From Harmothoe impar (lineage: Eukaryota; Annelida; Polychaeta; Phyllodocida; Polynoidae): a stretch of DNA of 64,000 bases. Below, in pieces: positions 1 to 11,139 of the stretch. The number at the start of each line of letters is the position of its first letter. Position 1 is the first letter of the stretch. Location: the NCBI GenBank assembly GCA_947462335.1, contig OX381708.1, positions 45,573,377 to 45,637,376 of the forward strand. Direction: 5' to 3'. The notes below the pieces were generated by a model that did no database searches, was not told the origin of the DNA, and saw nothing but the letters and a program-made list of their open reading frames with translations. Made by a program: the position numbers and the translations under genes.

Positions 1-965
1 GGGTCCCTCACACCAAAGACCAAAGAAAACTCACACTTGGAGGCTCACTCTCCTCTGGGGCTCCCCCACCTGGAGGCTTACTGTCCCCAAGGGTCCCCCA
101 CGCCTGGGGGCTTACTGTCCCCCAGGGTCCCTCACACCTGGAGGCTTACTCTCCTCTAGGGTCCCCCACACCCGGAGGCTTACTGTACTGCAGGGTCCCC
201 CACACCTGTAGGCTTACTGTCCCCCAGGGTCCCCCACACCTGGAGGCTTACTCTCCTCTAGGGTCCCCCACATCTGGAGGCTTACTGTCCCCCCAGGGTC
301 CCCCACACCTGGAGGCTTACTGTCCCCCAGGGTCCCCGCACCTGGGGGCTTACTGTCCCCCAGGGTCCCTCACACCCGGAGGCTTACTGTCCCCCAGGGT
401 CCCCCACGCCTGGAGGCTTACTCTCCTCTAGGGTCCCCCACACCCGGAGGCTTATTGTACTCCAGGGTCCCCCAGACCTGGAGGCTTACTGTCCCCCAGG
501 GTCCCTCACACCTGGAGGCTTACTCTCCTCTAGGGTCCCCCACACCTGGAGGCTTACTCTCCTCTAGGGTCCCCCACACCCGGAGGCTTATTGTACTCCA
601 GGGTCCCCCACACCTGGAGGCTTACTGTCCCCCAGGGTCCCTCACACCTGGAGGCTTACTTTCCTCTAGGGCCCCCCACACCTGGAAGCCTACTGTCCCC
701 CAGGGTCCCCCACACCTGTAGGCTTACTGTCCCCCAGGGTCCCTCACACCTGGAGGCTTACTTTCCTGTAGGGTCCCCCACACCTGGAAGCCTACTGTCC
801 CCCAGGGTCCCCACACCTGTAGGCTTACTGTCCCCCAGGGTCCCTCACACCTGGAAGCTTACTGCGCCCCAGAGTCCCCCACACCTGGAGGCTTTCTGGA
901 TTCCGGAGTGTCTGACACCTGTAGGCTAACTGTATTCCAGGGTCCCTCACACCTGAAGGCTTACA
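1..965. repeat. 34-bp GC-rich minisatellite array
   Basis: About 28 tandem units of 34 bp, each containing a CACACCTGGAGGCTTACT core followed by a C-rich tract and AGGGTCCC. Consecutive AGGGTCCC boxes at 123, 157 and 191 give the period directly. Unit variants differ mainly in the C-rich tract (GTCCCCC, CTCCTCT, GTACTC). The array runs off the left edge of the window. Because 34 is not a multiple of three, each frame repeats as a 34-residue motif; the open frames here are a by-product of the repeat and are not called as genes. Confidence 0.95.
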
Positions 966-972
966 GGTACAT

Positions 973-1290
973 GGGAGAGGTGATCTAGACCCTGTTGACA
1001 GGTAAGACATACACGTGGAAGTACAAGAAACGACTGGGTATCTGATACAGCAAATACAAAGTTGCTTGTCTTCGGTTGCCCCAGACGATAGGTCTGCACT
1101 GCACATGTTTTAAACTCTATAAATTGTCAAAGTTTGTTCCATCCAAGAGAGCTGTCGATTCACAAAGTGCCATGAAGGAACAAACATGCATGCAAAGCTT
1201 TCCACAATTGAAGGAAATGAAGTAATTCATGCCAAACACGAAACACGTTTTTAGCAGTTCATTGGTTAACCAGGACGTGTTGGGATCTCA
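973..1290 (+). repeat. Flank copy 1 of a diverged duplicated segment
   Basis: This segment right of the minisatellite matches 2921-3455 in several ordered blocks: AGGTGATCTAGACCCTG, GTATCTGATAC, CTTCGGTTGCC, GAGCTGTCGATTC, GGAATGAANTNATTCATGCC, and a TTGGTTNACCAG-GCGTGGGATCT block. Order and orientation agree, so it is an old duplication rather than chance similarity. No coding potential was recognised. Confidence 0.6.
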
Positions 1291-2183
1291 AAGGCAGTTT
1301 GCCATTCATCGATTAAATATTGTTTCAATAGTTTTATTCTGAGGTGGGTTATTTCATTTCCTAAATGCCTAATCCACAACAAGTTTTTATGTTATTATGT
1401 TTAACACAATCAGGGGAGTAACTGGAGACTGTATAACATACATAGCAAGTAATACAAGACTTGTGAAAACAGAGCAGCATCGGACGGGTAGCAGCAGCAT
1501 CTCAAACAGCTGATATATCATGTGCGTCATGCTCAGATGACAATATGATGCACATTCTTCAATCACGTTCTGACATTTTTGGCCAACTTGAACGATAACA
1601 TCAAAGGACATCTCATGTATGTTTCTGTAGTATATGTTGAATGCCGCATACCCAAATGACACAGTATACATGTCACATGCAAAAGCTCTACTGGGAGATA
1701 CGAGATTAGAAAGGGTTATTCAACATAGTACACATAATAGAATGTGAATTGTGATGCATTATTATATTTATCATAACTATACAAGGGGAACTACTTCGAT
1801 GTAATACTCTTCATGCGAGTGGTGGGGTATGATATAGATATATCCCAGATTCATGAAACAAGTATACATTTATCAATGAAAAGAAGATCAGAATATTTAG
1901 ATATAGATAGATGAGATGCATCATTGTGGCCATGCTTCCAGACATTACAGCTGCAGTTCACATGTTATAGAAACTGCTGTGACCCGTGTGGGGAGTGGAC
2001 CAGAGGCAGCCTAGACATCACTTCTTTTGTCTGAGTAGACATTTTAATTGTCTTCAGGTGGTGCCAGTGCTTTGGTTCAGGCAGGCTGCCCTTATACCCA
2101 TCATCATAAAGCACTGGGGAACCATGCAGTCGCCGTCCCCACCTCTTACCCAGGGATGATCGACTTGTGGATCCATGGCTGTC
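1291..2183. other. Unannotated intergenic or intronic DNA
   Basis: AT-rich, complex sequence with no recognisable exon, RNA gene or repeat. The short open frames lack codon bias, known motifs and flanking splice signals. Confidence 0.6.
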
Positions 2184-2215
2184 CTCCAGGACCCTCACAC
2201 CTGGAGGCTTACGGG
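2184..2215 (+). repeat. Isolated unit of the 34-bp minisatellite
   Basis: A single copy of the 34-bp unit (CCTCACACCTGGAGGCTTAC) lies 1.2 kb from the main array, with unrelated sequence on both sides. Together with the duplicated flank at 2921-3455 it suggests that array and flank were duplicated and one array then decayed. Confidence 0.7.
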
Positions 2216-2470
2216 TACACTGTACACAGAACAGACCATATTACAGAAGAATGTGTCAGGTGGGATTTAACAGTCTGATGTAGGGGAGATTCACTATGAG
2301 TAGGACACACACCATGAGACGGACTGTGCAATTTCCAAGAGTTTGGTTCCAAAACGACATGAATCCAAAAGCCTATAGCCTATTTCAGGGATACATACAG
2401 CAACACAACTGCATATAATTATGTCATTTCGTAAAAGAACCTCACAAATTAAACTAACCCAGTAAACGAA

Positions 2471-2496
2471 AACGTTATACAACGTTGTATAACGTT
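2471..2496. repeat. 26-bp perfect palindrome with AACGTT repeats
   Basis: Positions 2471-2496 read identically on both strands and contain three AACGTT boxes (2471, 2481, 2491). Two further AACGTTAT boxes follow at 2523 and 2541. It could be a cruciform-forming end of a small mobile element or a binding-site cluster; nothing in the sequence decides between them. Confidence 0.8.
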
Positions 2497-2920
2497 ACTC
2501 TATCGGTCCTCATTGTGGCAAAAACGTTATAAAGGTTAAAAACGTTATTTTGACGTAAAAAAATGTATTTTTGTTCGCTGGAGAGTCAATTCTTTTTCTC
2601 TTTCAATAAAAATTAAGGATTTCAAAAAACTTTTTCTAGGATTTTTATTCATTGGCCAGTAATCATGAGTCATTGCAAAAATGGCTTTCAATTCACCAGT
2701 TCTTCAAAATGATAACTGTACTGTTATCTCAAAAACTCACAAAATAGATTTTATGTCGTTTTGCATCTAAACCCTTCTTTTTATCCATGTATGATAAGAC
2801 TCCTAGTGGCTCTTTGATGGAAACAATGTGACCTAATACTTACGATTATTCAAAAATAAAGCGGTTAGAATGATTAAATCAACACAAATTCAAGTGCCCT
2901 TCTCAGGGTATGTTTCCGAT

Positions 2921-3455
2921 TCCAGGTGAATCTACCTTAGACTCTGGGAGGGAAAAACAATGGGATATCTGATCCACAACATAGAAGGACATCTGTGTTC
3001 GGTTTCCTCAGACTGTTCGGTTTCCCTAGACAAGTTTATAGTCAGTGCACCTGTTTTGTCTTCTACGTATTGCCTTAGTTATCCTTCACCGAGGGAGGCT
3101 GTCGATTCTTACACACGACACAAGACGCACACACTCATGCAAGCGTTGAAAGGAATGAATTCATGCCAAACATCCAAATCTACACACGGCGAGATTATCT
3201 AATACGCCACCATACTACATGCAATATGTGATAAACAATTCATAATCCTTTTATGTCGATTGACAAACTGACGATTACTTTTATTTTCTCTTTTAATTTC
3301 TGTACCGTATCTGAAAGGGTGAATGCCCCGGGGGTGAATGTCGGCCCAATATTGCCCTTTGATAACATGCAAATGAAAAGTTGGCAATAAAACAGTACAA
3401 ATAGGAAACTCTGTTTATTGGTTCACCAGAATGCGTGGGATCTAGAAATCATATC
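2921..3455 (+). repeat. Flank copy 2 of a diverged duplicated segment
   Basis: Partner of 973-1290. It carries the same ordered blocks, expanded by insertions, including GGATATCTGATCCAC, GTTCGGTTTCCTCAGAC, GAGGCTGTCGATTC, GGAATGAATTCATGCC and TTGGTTCACCAGAATGCG. No gene was recognised. Confidence 0.6.
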
Positions 3456-6400
3456 CATGTTAGTAGTTTACTATTTACATAGAAAGACATAGGATATACA
3501 TACCAGATGTCACATAGAAGAGACACACTAAAGCAAGAGCAACATTAGATGGATGGCTCAGTCAATTAGGATGGCCTCTCACAACAGGTTAAGTGGTGAA
3601 ACTGGTGGGTGTAAGACATATATTATATGCACGGTTAGATATAGGTGTTGTTTAAAAAAGCAAAAGAAAACAGTAAGTGATTATCATTTCATGTTAATTA
3701 TTTATGTAAGAACATGGAGAGACTGGTATGACATACGGTTTTTCCCCTGACACTATACAGTTACTTTTTTGCAATGATGATTAGAGGTTTCACTAAAACT
3801 AAAGAGGTTATACAGCCTGCATTATTAGATGAACGGACACACCACCGACATGTGTTTTCCTAGTTTATGAGTATATATAAGACAACCTCATACAAAGGTA
3901 CTCATGTGCACTCAGAGTAAATTAAAAATATATACATCATCGACAACAGCATATGCAGTATTGATGGGGAAAGATCACAGCTGTTAGTGCCACCATGATG
4001 ATGAAATGAGTACAACGTTATCAATGAAAGGGATAAATGTGGCTATACCTTCAATGCTCCTGGGACGTATAAGTTACAATTACAGTGACTTAAGTACATG
4101 CTTTAGGGATCACAACACTGACTGAAGGCTCAGGAAATAGCAATACAGGTTTCATTTGAAAGCGACACTAAAAGAAGAAAGAAAGGAAGAAGAAAATTAA
4201 TCAGGGAAATGGCAGGCAAATTGTAAGGGGGATCCTACACGTTTTGTCATTCGGTTCTTTGTTATAATTCTCACTAGTGATTGTCTATTAACTTTTTGCA
4301 GTGAGAGTAGCCAGTTAAGGCTTAACTACCCCAGATGAAGATGAGTTAGTAGCCTCCCCTAGGCTAGATGAGGAGGCAAGGATTAGGGGCCATGGCCGCT
4401 TGTTTGATTGATAAGAAATGTGTGAGACACTTGTGTGCTCTTTACATAATCCAGAGAATGGGCAGCTTCTCTTTTTTATTACTTTGTACTTATTACGTGT
4501 GGCATCACATGAGGAAGTAGGATGGATCCAATTCCGCAGTTTTAATCAGAGCATCTTAAAGAATGTCTCTAGCCTTCGTGGTTACTTTAGACCACCCTCA
4601 GAACCAGCCAACATAACAAAGGGGACTGCCTCTCTCTCTGTAACGCCCCCCCCTCCATCAATTTTGGAGGCAGCCGTTGTGCATTGCTTTTAGGAATTGT
4701 ACATATCATACGTGTTTAACTGTCAACTGTCGAAATCCTTTCGTCACGATGTAATCTCCCTACAGGATATGCAAGTAACTCCGTGCAACCAAAAAATCAC
4801 GGAAAAAGATCCTGCAGTTATACATCATGTTAAACATCCGCTCAAGCAACGGATAATACCTTTCCCTACTCCCTTACGATGCTAAACCCCAGAGCAAAAG
4901 CAGGAACTAGATAACACCTTATACATATCCAATAGCTTGTTGCACAGTATACCTCTAATATACATACACACAGTATACTATTGTGTTTGCCCTACCCATA
5001 TAGGACGTGGTATATTTTCAGTATGTCCAGGCGATAGGCGTCTCCCTGCCCTGCTGTTTTGATATGGTTGCGTGGCCAGATGAGGTCTGATTGATCGACC
5101 CTATTCCCCCTAGCGGCCGGTAGGGCAGTGTCCATCCGCTCCCGCCACCCACAGCATAGCGGGCAGACCCCAGGTGGACCCTTGTGTAGGAAATCAATAG
5201 AGAGACACAGAATGGAAATATCCCCTAACACCTTTGGAGAAGACCCTATACCTGTACTCCCTCTACACCTTCAATATTGGAACATCTGATAATTGGTTGC
5301 CCCAAATACTAAATGTCCACTTAGGAATTCCCCAATATCGCCGCTGGAGACATGCGCATGGATTTGGGGTGAAAATATAATTCAGTGTAATTTTAGTGAG
5401 TCTTGGACAGGACAGGGAATGGTATTGGGGCAGGACCAGGGTCAATACCTCAGCCCTAGCAAGGCGTTCGTCCACCGGAAGGAGCCAGCCCCCGGAGACA
5501 ACGAGACGCGACTAGGCCGCCACCTCCTGGAGAAAAGGGCAGTCTGATTTGGGGGGTTGGGAGGACAAGGATTTCTACTCAACCGCGTCTGTGTTTTATT
5601 GCACTAGGACGCCAGAGTCTAGTCTGAAACCTGACCAGTCTGAAGGGGTATTTAATTTCACACCCTATTCCGATCCACCACGCATTATCACAATATGCAC
5701 TCTTGCGCCTATTGTTTATATAGTATCTTAACAAAAGAGCATATTTAACGCATCTATTCATTAATGCAACGTAGGCTATCACTGGGGAGATCGTGAATTA
5801 CTGAAGTTAGGGCGTAGGAAAAAGTATACCTCTATTTATCATTATACGGTTTTATAGTCCAATTGCTGTATTCAACAAAAGTCAAGCCAATAAATGCCCC
5901 ACTAAATATTATTTTCATATTCATTTTCATATGGCAAAGTTAATAAAGAGTTAGACCGGTTTATTCTGGTTTCTTTTATTTAATCAGAGCACAAACCACT
6001 CGCCTGAACAAATACCTCCTGATGTAAGAAATATGTTTTGTTTTACTCTACTGAAATAACACCAATGTTAAACCAGGGCTCATAACTAGGAAATCCAAAC
6101 CAATCTGTTCTATCAGATTGGATCCAATGGCAAAGAAGGCAACTCCACCAAAGCATTTTTACATCCTTTTCCATTCATGCTCAACAAACTCCACAACGAA
6201 CGAGGTCCTATTGGATTACGTCTTTGTGATTCCGCATGAGAAGACCTGATTGAAAAGCCGACTGAAGAGTAATAGTATTGGGACACAAATCTAGTAACAT
6301 TTTGGATAAATGCAGAAATGACAGGGAATTGTATAATTGAAATGAATAATAGAATTGCGACACCTCTATTGTGAACAACTGGTGAAATGAGAAAATAGAT

Positions 6401-6513
6401 GAATTGGTTCAAAACATATGACATCACACTGACACCTCGAGATGGTGAATGTCTCAATTAATCCTTGCTGTTTCAAGACGGGAGCCAGGTGTTGTATTCA
6501 TCCCAGAATTGGA
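3456..6513. other. Unannotated intergenic or intronic DNA
   Basis: About 3 kb without a supported gene, RNA or repeat. Several 60-110 codon open frames occur on both strands, but none has a recognisable motif or a good splice-site context. Confidence 0.6.
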
Positions 6514-6620
6514 TAGGTATCTTATTAATGGGGCAACTGTTGACTGTATAGGTATTTCATTAATGGGGGCAACTATTGACTGTATAGGTATTTCATTAAT
6601 GGGGGCAATTGTTGACTGTA
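6514..6620 (+). repeat. Three-copy 36-bp tandem repeat
   Basis: Three head-to-tail copies (6514-6548, 6549-6584, 6585-6620) share TAGGTATTTCATTAATGGGG and GCAACTNTTGACTGTA. The first copy is 35 bp and differs most. The unit is 36 bp, so the translation repeats in frame, but no gene is supported. Confidence 0.9.
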
Positions 6621-8820
6621 GTGCTATAATTCCTTTTCACAGACACTCTTGTCAGCATATTGGACCAAACCAAAGAAATCTAAATCCCTATCCAATGTTT
6701 ATACTTCTACAGTTCTACCTGCAGTAAAGGATATAGTATGTGGGCATGTAGATGCTGAAATCCTTTTTAGCAACCATTTTGATTGGAGCATCTCCCGACA
6801 GATTGTGTCGACGTATTCATTCAACAACCACATTTCTCACAAACCAGCTGGATGTACAAGATATGATGTTAAAATGATGTTGGAAAGACCACAGGTCAAA
6901 CACTAATCACATATGATCTAGATCCAGTGCTCTGGGCATCTGTCTGAGCCTACAAAGGCTTAGCTATAGTCTCCACACATACATATATGTGTGGCCAGGA
7001 GTCTGACAAGGACAAAGGACTAGTCTGACCGGGCTATGGCTGCCCACAGCCTGCTGTTTGATTAACTCAGTCCGGCCTCTAGGCTGGCCCGCCGATGATG
7101 TTGACATTCCTTAGGACCTGATTACATAGCCTACACTGCCCATGCTTGCTATACTGTAAAGCTAACGAACGGGGGTTGGCGTGTGTTGTGCTGGAGGGAT
7201 GCTACCTCCTAAGGTAGGGGGGATGACAAGGTGTGCTTAGAAGGAGGCGATCAATTTGCTAGCATAGCGAGAAAATGAGCCCCATTGGAAATAATTATGT
7301 AAATCAAATAGAGTAACAAAATGGGGGCGGGGCGGTACAAATCATTTACCAAAATTAATACATTGTCAATATACCTGGCATTTTCAAGCACCTTATTCCC
7401 TTTCCTATATATGTGTCACCTCATTTTACATAGCTCCCTAGAATGGTTAGTGTAATATGTATAACCTTACCAAAAGAGAGACTTGGTCACTGTCCATACC
7501 ATTTGGTGGTAGCACAACACAAATATTGATTAGATAATCTAGTAATATGGGCTGAGCCTGAGAGAAGCAATATGTTTGAAGATCATACAGCCAAATGCAC
7601 ACCACAATATATGATGATTCAGAGGCAACATATAATTATTTAAATGTACATATTGATTCCCATGTGAATAGATGAAACTGCAATATGGCAAACAACTTTG
7701 TATGAGATAAACCTTTCTGTAAAGTCATCTGTACTGATGATTTTCCCACAGACCTGATATTCACAGTGTCCAGCTACATATGATTGATATAGGTCTGTTG
7801 ACATTGGCTGCACTTGCTGTTATCTGCATTACCTTAAAATATAGTAACACACAGGGTTGTTCAATGTCCACTGTCATTTCTCAAATAGAGTTTAGATTTG
7901 TCTGTCTGGGTCAAAAGCTCTCCCAGCACAGTACTAGGGACAATTTATTAAATATGTCTATTACAATATAGAACAAGGCTAAACATACAGGCTGATAATA
8001 TCATAATCACCAGTAATTTAAATGATGCAATGCATTTTTGGATTGAGGGGAATCCACGGAGGGATCCCATACATCAAGAGCAATGACCGGAACATGAAAG
8101 TACTGAATACTTGAACATGGAAATTGCAATGGGAAAGAGAAAGGGAACTTAGATGTAAACAATGAAGTTAATAATCTCAGTCCAATTATACCCATTATAA
8201 AGGGCTTCATGTGGTTATTAAAATCCACCTGTACCTGCCCTTGAAAAAGCTTTCTTTATTGCGTAGATAGGGACGTTGTGGCTTCAAATCTTAAAATGAA
8301 AAGGTCAATATTTAGCAGAGGCATCCGGCAGAAACATCGGGAGGAAAAATTGCTTGATCAACGAAACGGTTGGTGCTTCAGAACACAAATGCCCCTGGAT
8401 CACTTTGTTGCCCTCCTGTCGCCATTGTTGTTCGTGTCAAGTTCTGCTTAGTGATTTGTGTTGTTGTTATTATTGTTGTTGCTTTGTCTGTTTGCAAAAA
8501 CAAAACAATTCCAACATGTGTAGGATTGATTATATATAATGGCCTGTAGAAAGCTGTGTGACAAGCAAATGATGGGGAATATTTACAGCTGATGGCTATA
8601 AGAGTTAGTAAAGGGGCAAGGATCTGGCTGACATAAATCATTTGCAATTGCCTGGATGTGCATGGCCATCTCTGAGTATCCTTACACAACCTCTCCACTA
8701 GCCCAACCCCAGATGTAAACAGGGCACCATTCCTCCTATCTCTCTACTATTCATCTTCCTCATAAGTCCATCCGTCCTCCAGTATATCCTACCCCAACCC
8801 ACCCAGCCCTCATAGATGAC
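6621..8820. other. Unannotated intergenic or intronic DNA
   Basis: AT-rich sequence with no supported gene. A TTG-rich simple stretch lies near 8455-8490. Confidence 0.6.
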
Positions 8821-10830
8821 CTCAGCCCCTCTGTCCTCCCCCAGCACGCATGGATTGAGGCCCTTCTGCTCCATACAGTGTGTGGTGTCGGCCCCTGGCC
8901 ATGCTCTGTAGTAACGCCCCTTCACGCCGTCTGGTGGGGAACGCCAGAAGTAGTCGATGGCTGCTGCTCGCTGCTCCTGGGCGGCAGTCGGAAGCCGGGC
9001 GCCGACACACTCACACAGCCGCCGCCTGGTGCCGTCCTCCTGACGTCTCCGGCTCCTCCAGTAGTAGCTCATAGTAGTGTGCGCTGACTCCTCCAGCGGC
9101 AAGCCTGCCCAACCCCCTATGCGCCACCCACCACCCTCCTCCAGTCAGCCCCGCTGTAAGCCTTCTTGCTTCTACTCCTCCACGGCTGCACCACCAGCAC
9201 AGGGGGATAGGAGCAGCAGCAGCAGCATCAGCAGCCGCCGACACCACCCCCAGCGGCATCCCCATCCTCCTCCAGTGCCGCTACTACTACTACCAGCACA
9301 GCCCTCCTCCAGCAGCTACCACCCACCACTACCGGCACACGGAGTACCTACCTACGGGGCCGGGCGGCAGGATCAAGGGTTATTAGTGCTGTTGTCATCA
9401 CCAATTGTGGCCTTCTGGTGCTGACCACTGGTGCAGAGATACATGGCTGATGGGCAGCTGTGTACAGGCTACATGGGTGTGAGCAGGAGGCCCTCTTCCC
9501 AGTCAGCTCCAGTCAGTCGGCCTGTCAGTTAGTCAGTGAGGTACCCCTGCACTGCACCCATCCAGGCCTGGAGGATCCTAGTTGCAGTAGGAGGGGCCAG
9601 GGGCAAGACAGAAGAAGATCCAGGGGGAGAGTGCGAGGGGGAGAGTGAGTGAGTGAGAGAAGGCAAGGTAGGTGAGAGAGTGGAGTGGAGTGTGTTAGTA
9701 CCAGTGTCAGGAGGATATATGCTATACAGTTTCACTGGGGATCCCACGACTGCAACTACTACCAGTACCACCCTCACTGCTACACAACCTCCACTTCTAT
9801 TACTATACAGCAACGCCTCCAGGAGGTGAGGAATAGGGACAGCCCCTCCTCCAGAGCGTGATGTTGTTGTGCTGAGCAAGGGGATGAACCTGGGGGAGTA
9901 TACTATCTCTACTGCTATACACTATACTACAGGCCGTCAGCCCTGGAGTCATAAGTTCATATACCACCACCACCAACCCAGGAGCAGTACCATTGCTACA
10001 CAGGAGCAAGGAAGGGCCGAGGGTTGGCTGACGCCGTGCCTTAGCTCAGTACCAAGCCGATTACAGTGGTGGGCCTGTGTGGCCGGTGCTTCAGGGTAGG
10101 CACTCCATGGTGTGGAGAGAGCGTGGTCAGATTGTTACTGGTCTTGCTACTATTATTACCACTGCTACCACGACCAGCAGCAGGAGCGACCCTGGAGTAG
10201 GTACTGCTGGAGCCCCACTGTATACTGTTTCCCACTGGAGTTAGTTTCCCCTGGAGGAGGAGGAGTCTGAAGGAATAACTTCTGTATTGGAAAGCATAGC
10301 TAGCATCCTGCCCATCCCCTCACGTCGCACAACTGTTGTTGTTGTTGATCTCAGGTCTCAATGCCAGTGCTATAGGATAGGCGACATGTAGTACTCCTGC
10401 GTGCCCAAAGAAGCCTATCGCCACCTTTTGGAGGTTAAGGGACCGTTTACTATACCAGCCAACAATACCTCCTGGGTTTACAACTACTGGTTAAGGGAGC
10501 CACTTAGCCTGGTAAATGTCAGAGTCACTTGGCACCTCCAGTATGGTGTAGCTGCTGGCATCCTGGTGGGGTAAGTGCTCTGTCTGAAAGCCTGGAGGAA
10601 ATAGGAGCGCTGAGCACTGACTGGCTACCACCACCACCTGGAGGATTTACTACCACCTATACTATACCATACAGTGGAGCTTAGAGCACGGAGGAGCTGG
10701 TTTTACTCTCTTTGGCCGCTTTACTGAAGGATTGCTCCATGATTGCCGTATGCATACATAAGTAGGATTAACCCCTGAAGAAGCAAAACCCTGGAGGAGT
10801 TATCATTGTTGTGGTCCTAGATTCTGCCTA
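8821..10830. promoter_or_regulatory. GC-rich region with many CTGGAGGA octamers, possible 5' region
   Basis: This block is clearly richer in G+C and CpG than the DNA to its left. It carries at least a dozen copies of CTGGAGGA or its complement TCCTCCAG (for example near 9046, 9088, 9138, 9306, 9565, 10234, 10587, 10638, 10791). It lies directly upstream of the candidate signal-peptide exon at 11040. The open frames on both strands look like shadows of biased composition. A promoter or 5' UTR role is an inference. Confidence 0.35.
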
Positions 10831-11039
10831 CCCTGCTGCTGCCAAGTAGTGTGTGGTCTAGCTACATGTCCATGTTATGGTGATGATGCCTATGTGTCCC
10901 TTAATGTGTCCCAGTTCACCTCCATCACCTTCACCACTATCTCTAGCATTATTACCATTGCCCATGATAGGCAACAGTAGGCAGGTTAAGGCTGCTTGAC
11001 TTGACGCATGTCTTCGTTCTGGTTGGATACTTGCAGAAG

Positions 11040-11133
11040 ATGTGCCATGTTAAGAGACGGAGGATTGAGACGCAATGTGTTCTTCTCTTCTTGCTGTGCC
11101 TTGTCCTTCCCCACGCCGGCTTCACGACAAACG
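11040..11133 (+). CDS. Candidate first coding exon with signal peptide
   Basis: An ATG at 11040 opens 31 codons plus one base. The predicted start is basic (MCHVKRRRIETQ) followed by a leucine-rich hydrophobic core (VLLFLLCLVLPHAG), the layout of a secretory signal peptide. The frame runs straight into ACG|GTAAGT at 11134, a consensus splice donor, leaving a phase-1 intron. Signal-peptide exons ending in phase 1 are common in genes for secreted and extracellular proteins. The in-frame sequence upstream is open only to a TAG at 10968, with no earlier in-frame ATG. The rest of the gene is not identified; a phase-1 acceptor at 44246 would fit but is far away. A chance hydrophobic ORF remains possible. 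Confidence 0.45.
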
Positions 11134-11139
11134 GTAAGT

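Noticed and set aside
455..929. 88- and 112-codon Pro/Thr/His-rich ORFs
   Set aside because: By-product of the 34-bp minisatellite, which is coprime to three and lacks stops.
8698..9102. 134-codon minus-strand ORF starting MPLEESAHTT with SYYWRSRRRQ
   Set aside because: GC-biased region with overlapping open frames on both strands; no recognised domain or splice context, though a real exon cannot be excluded.
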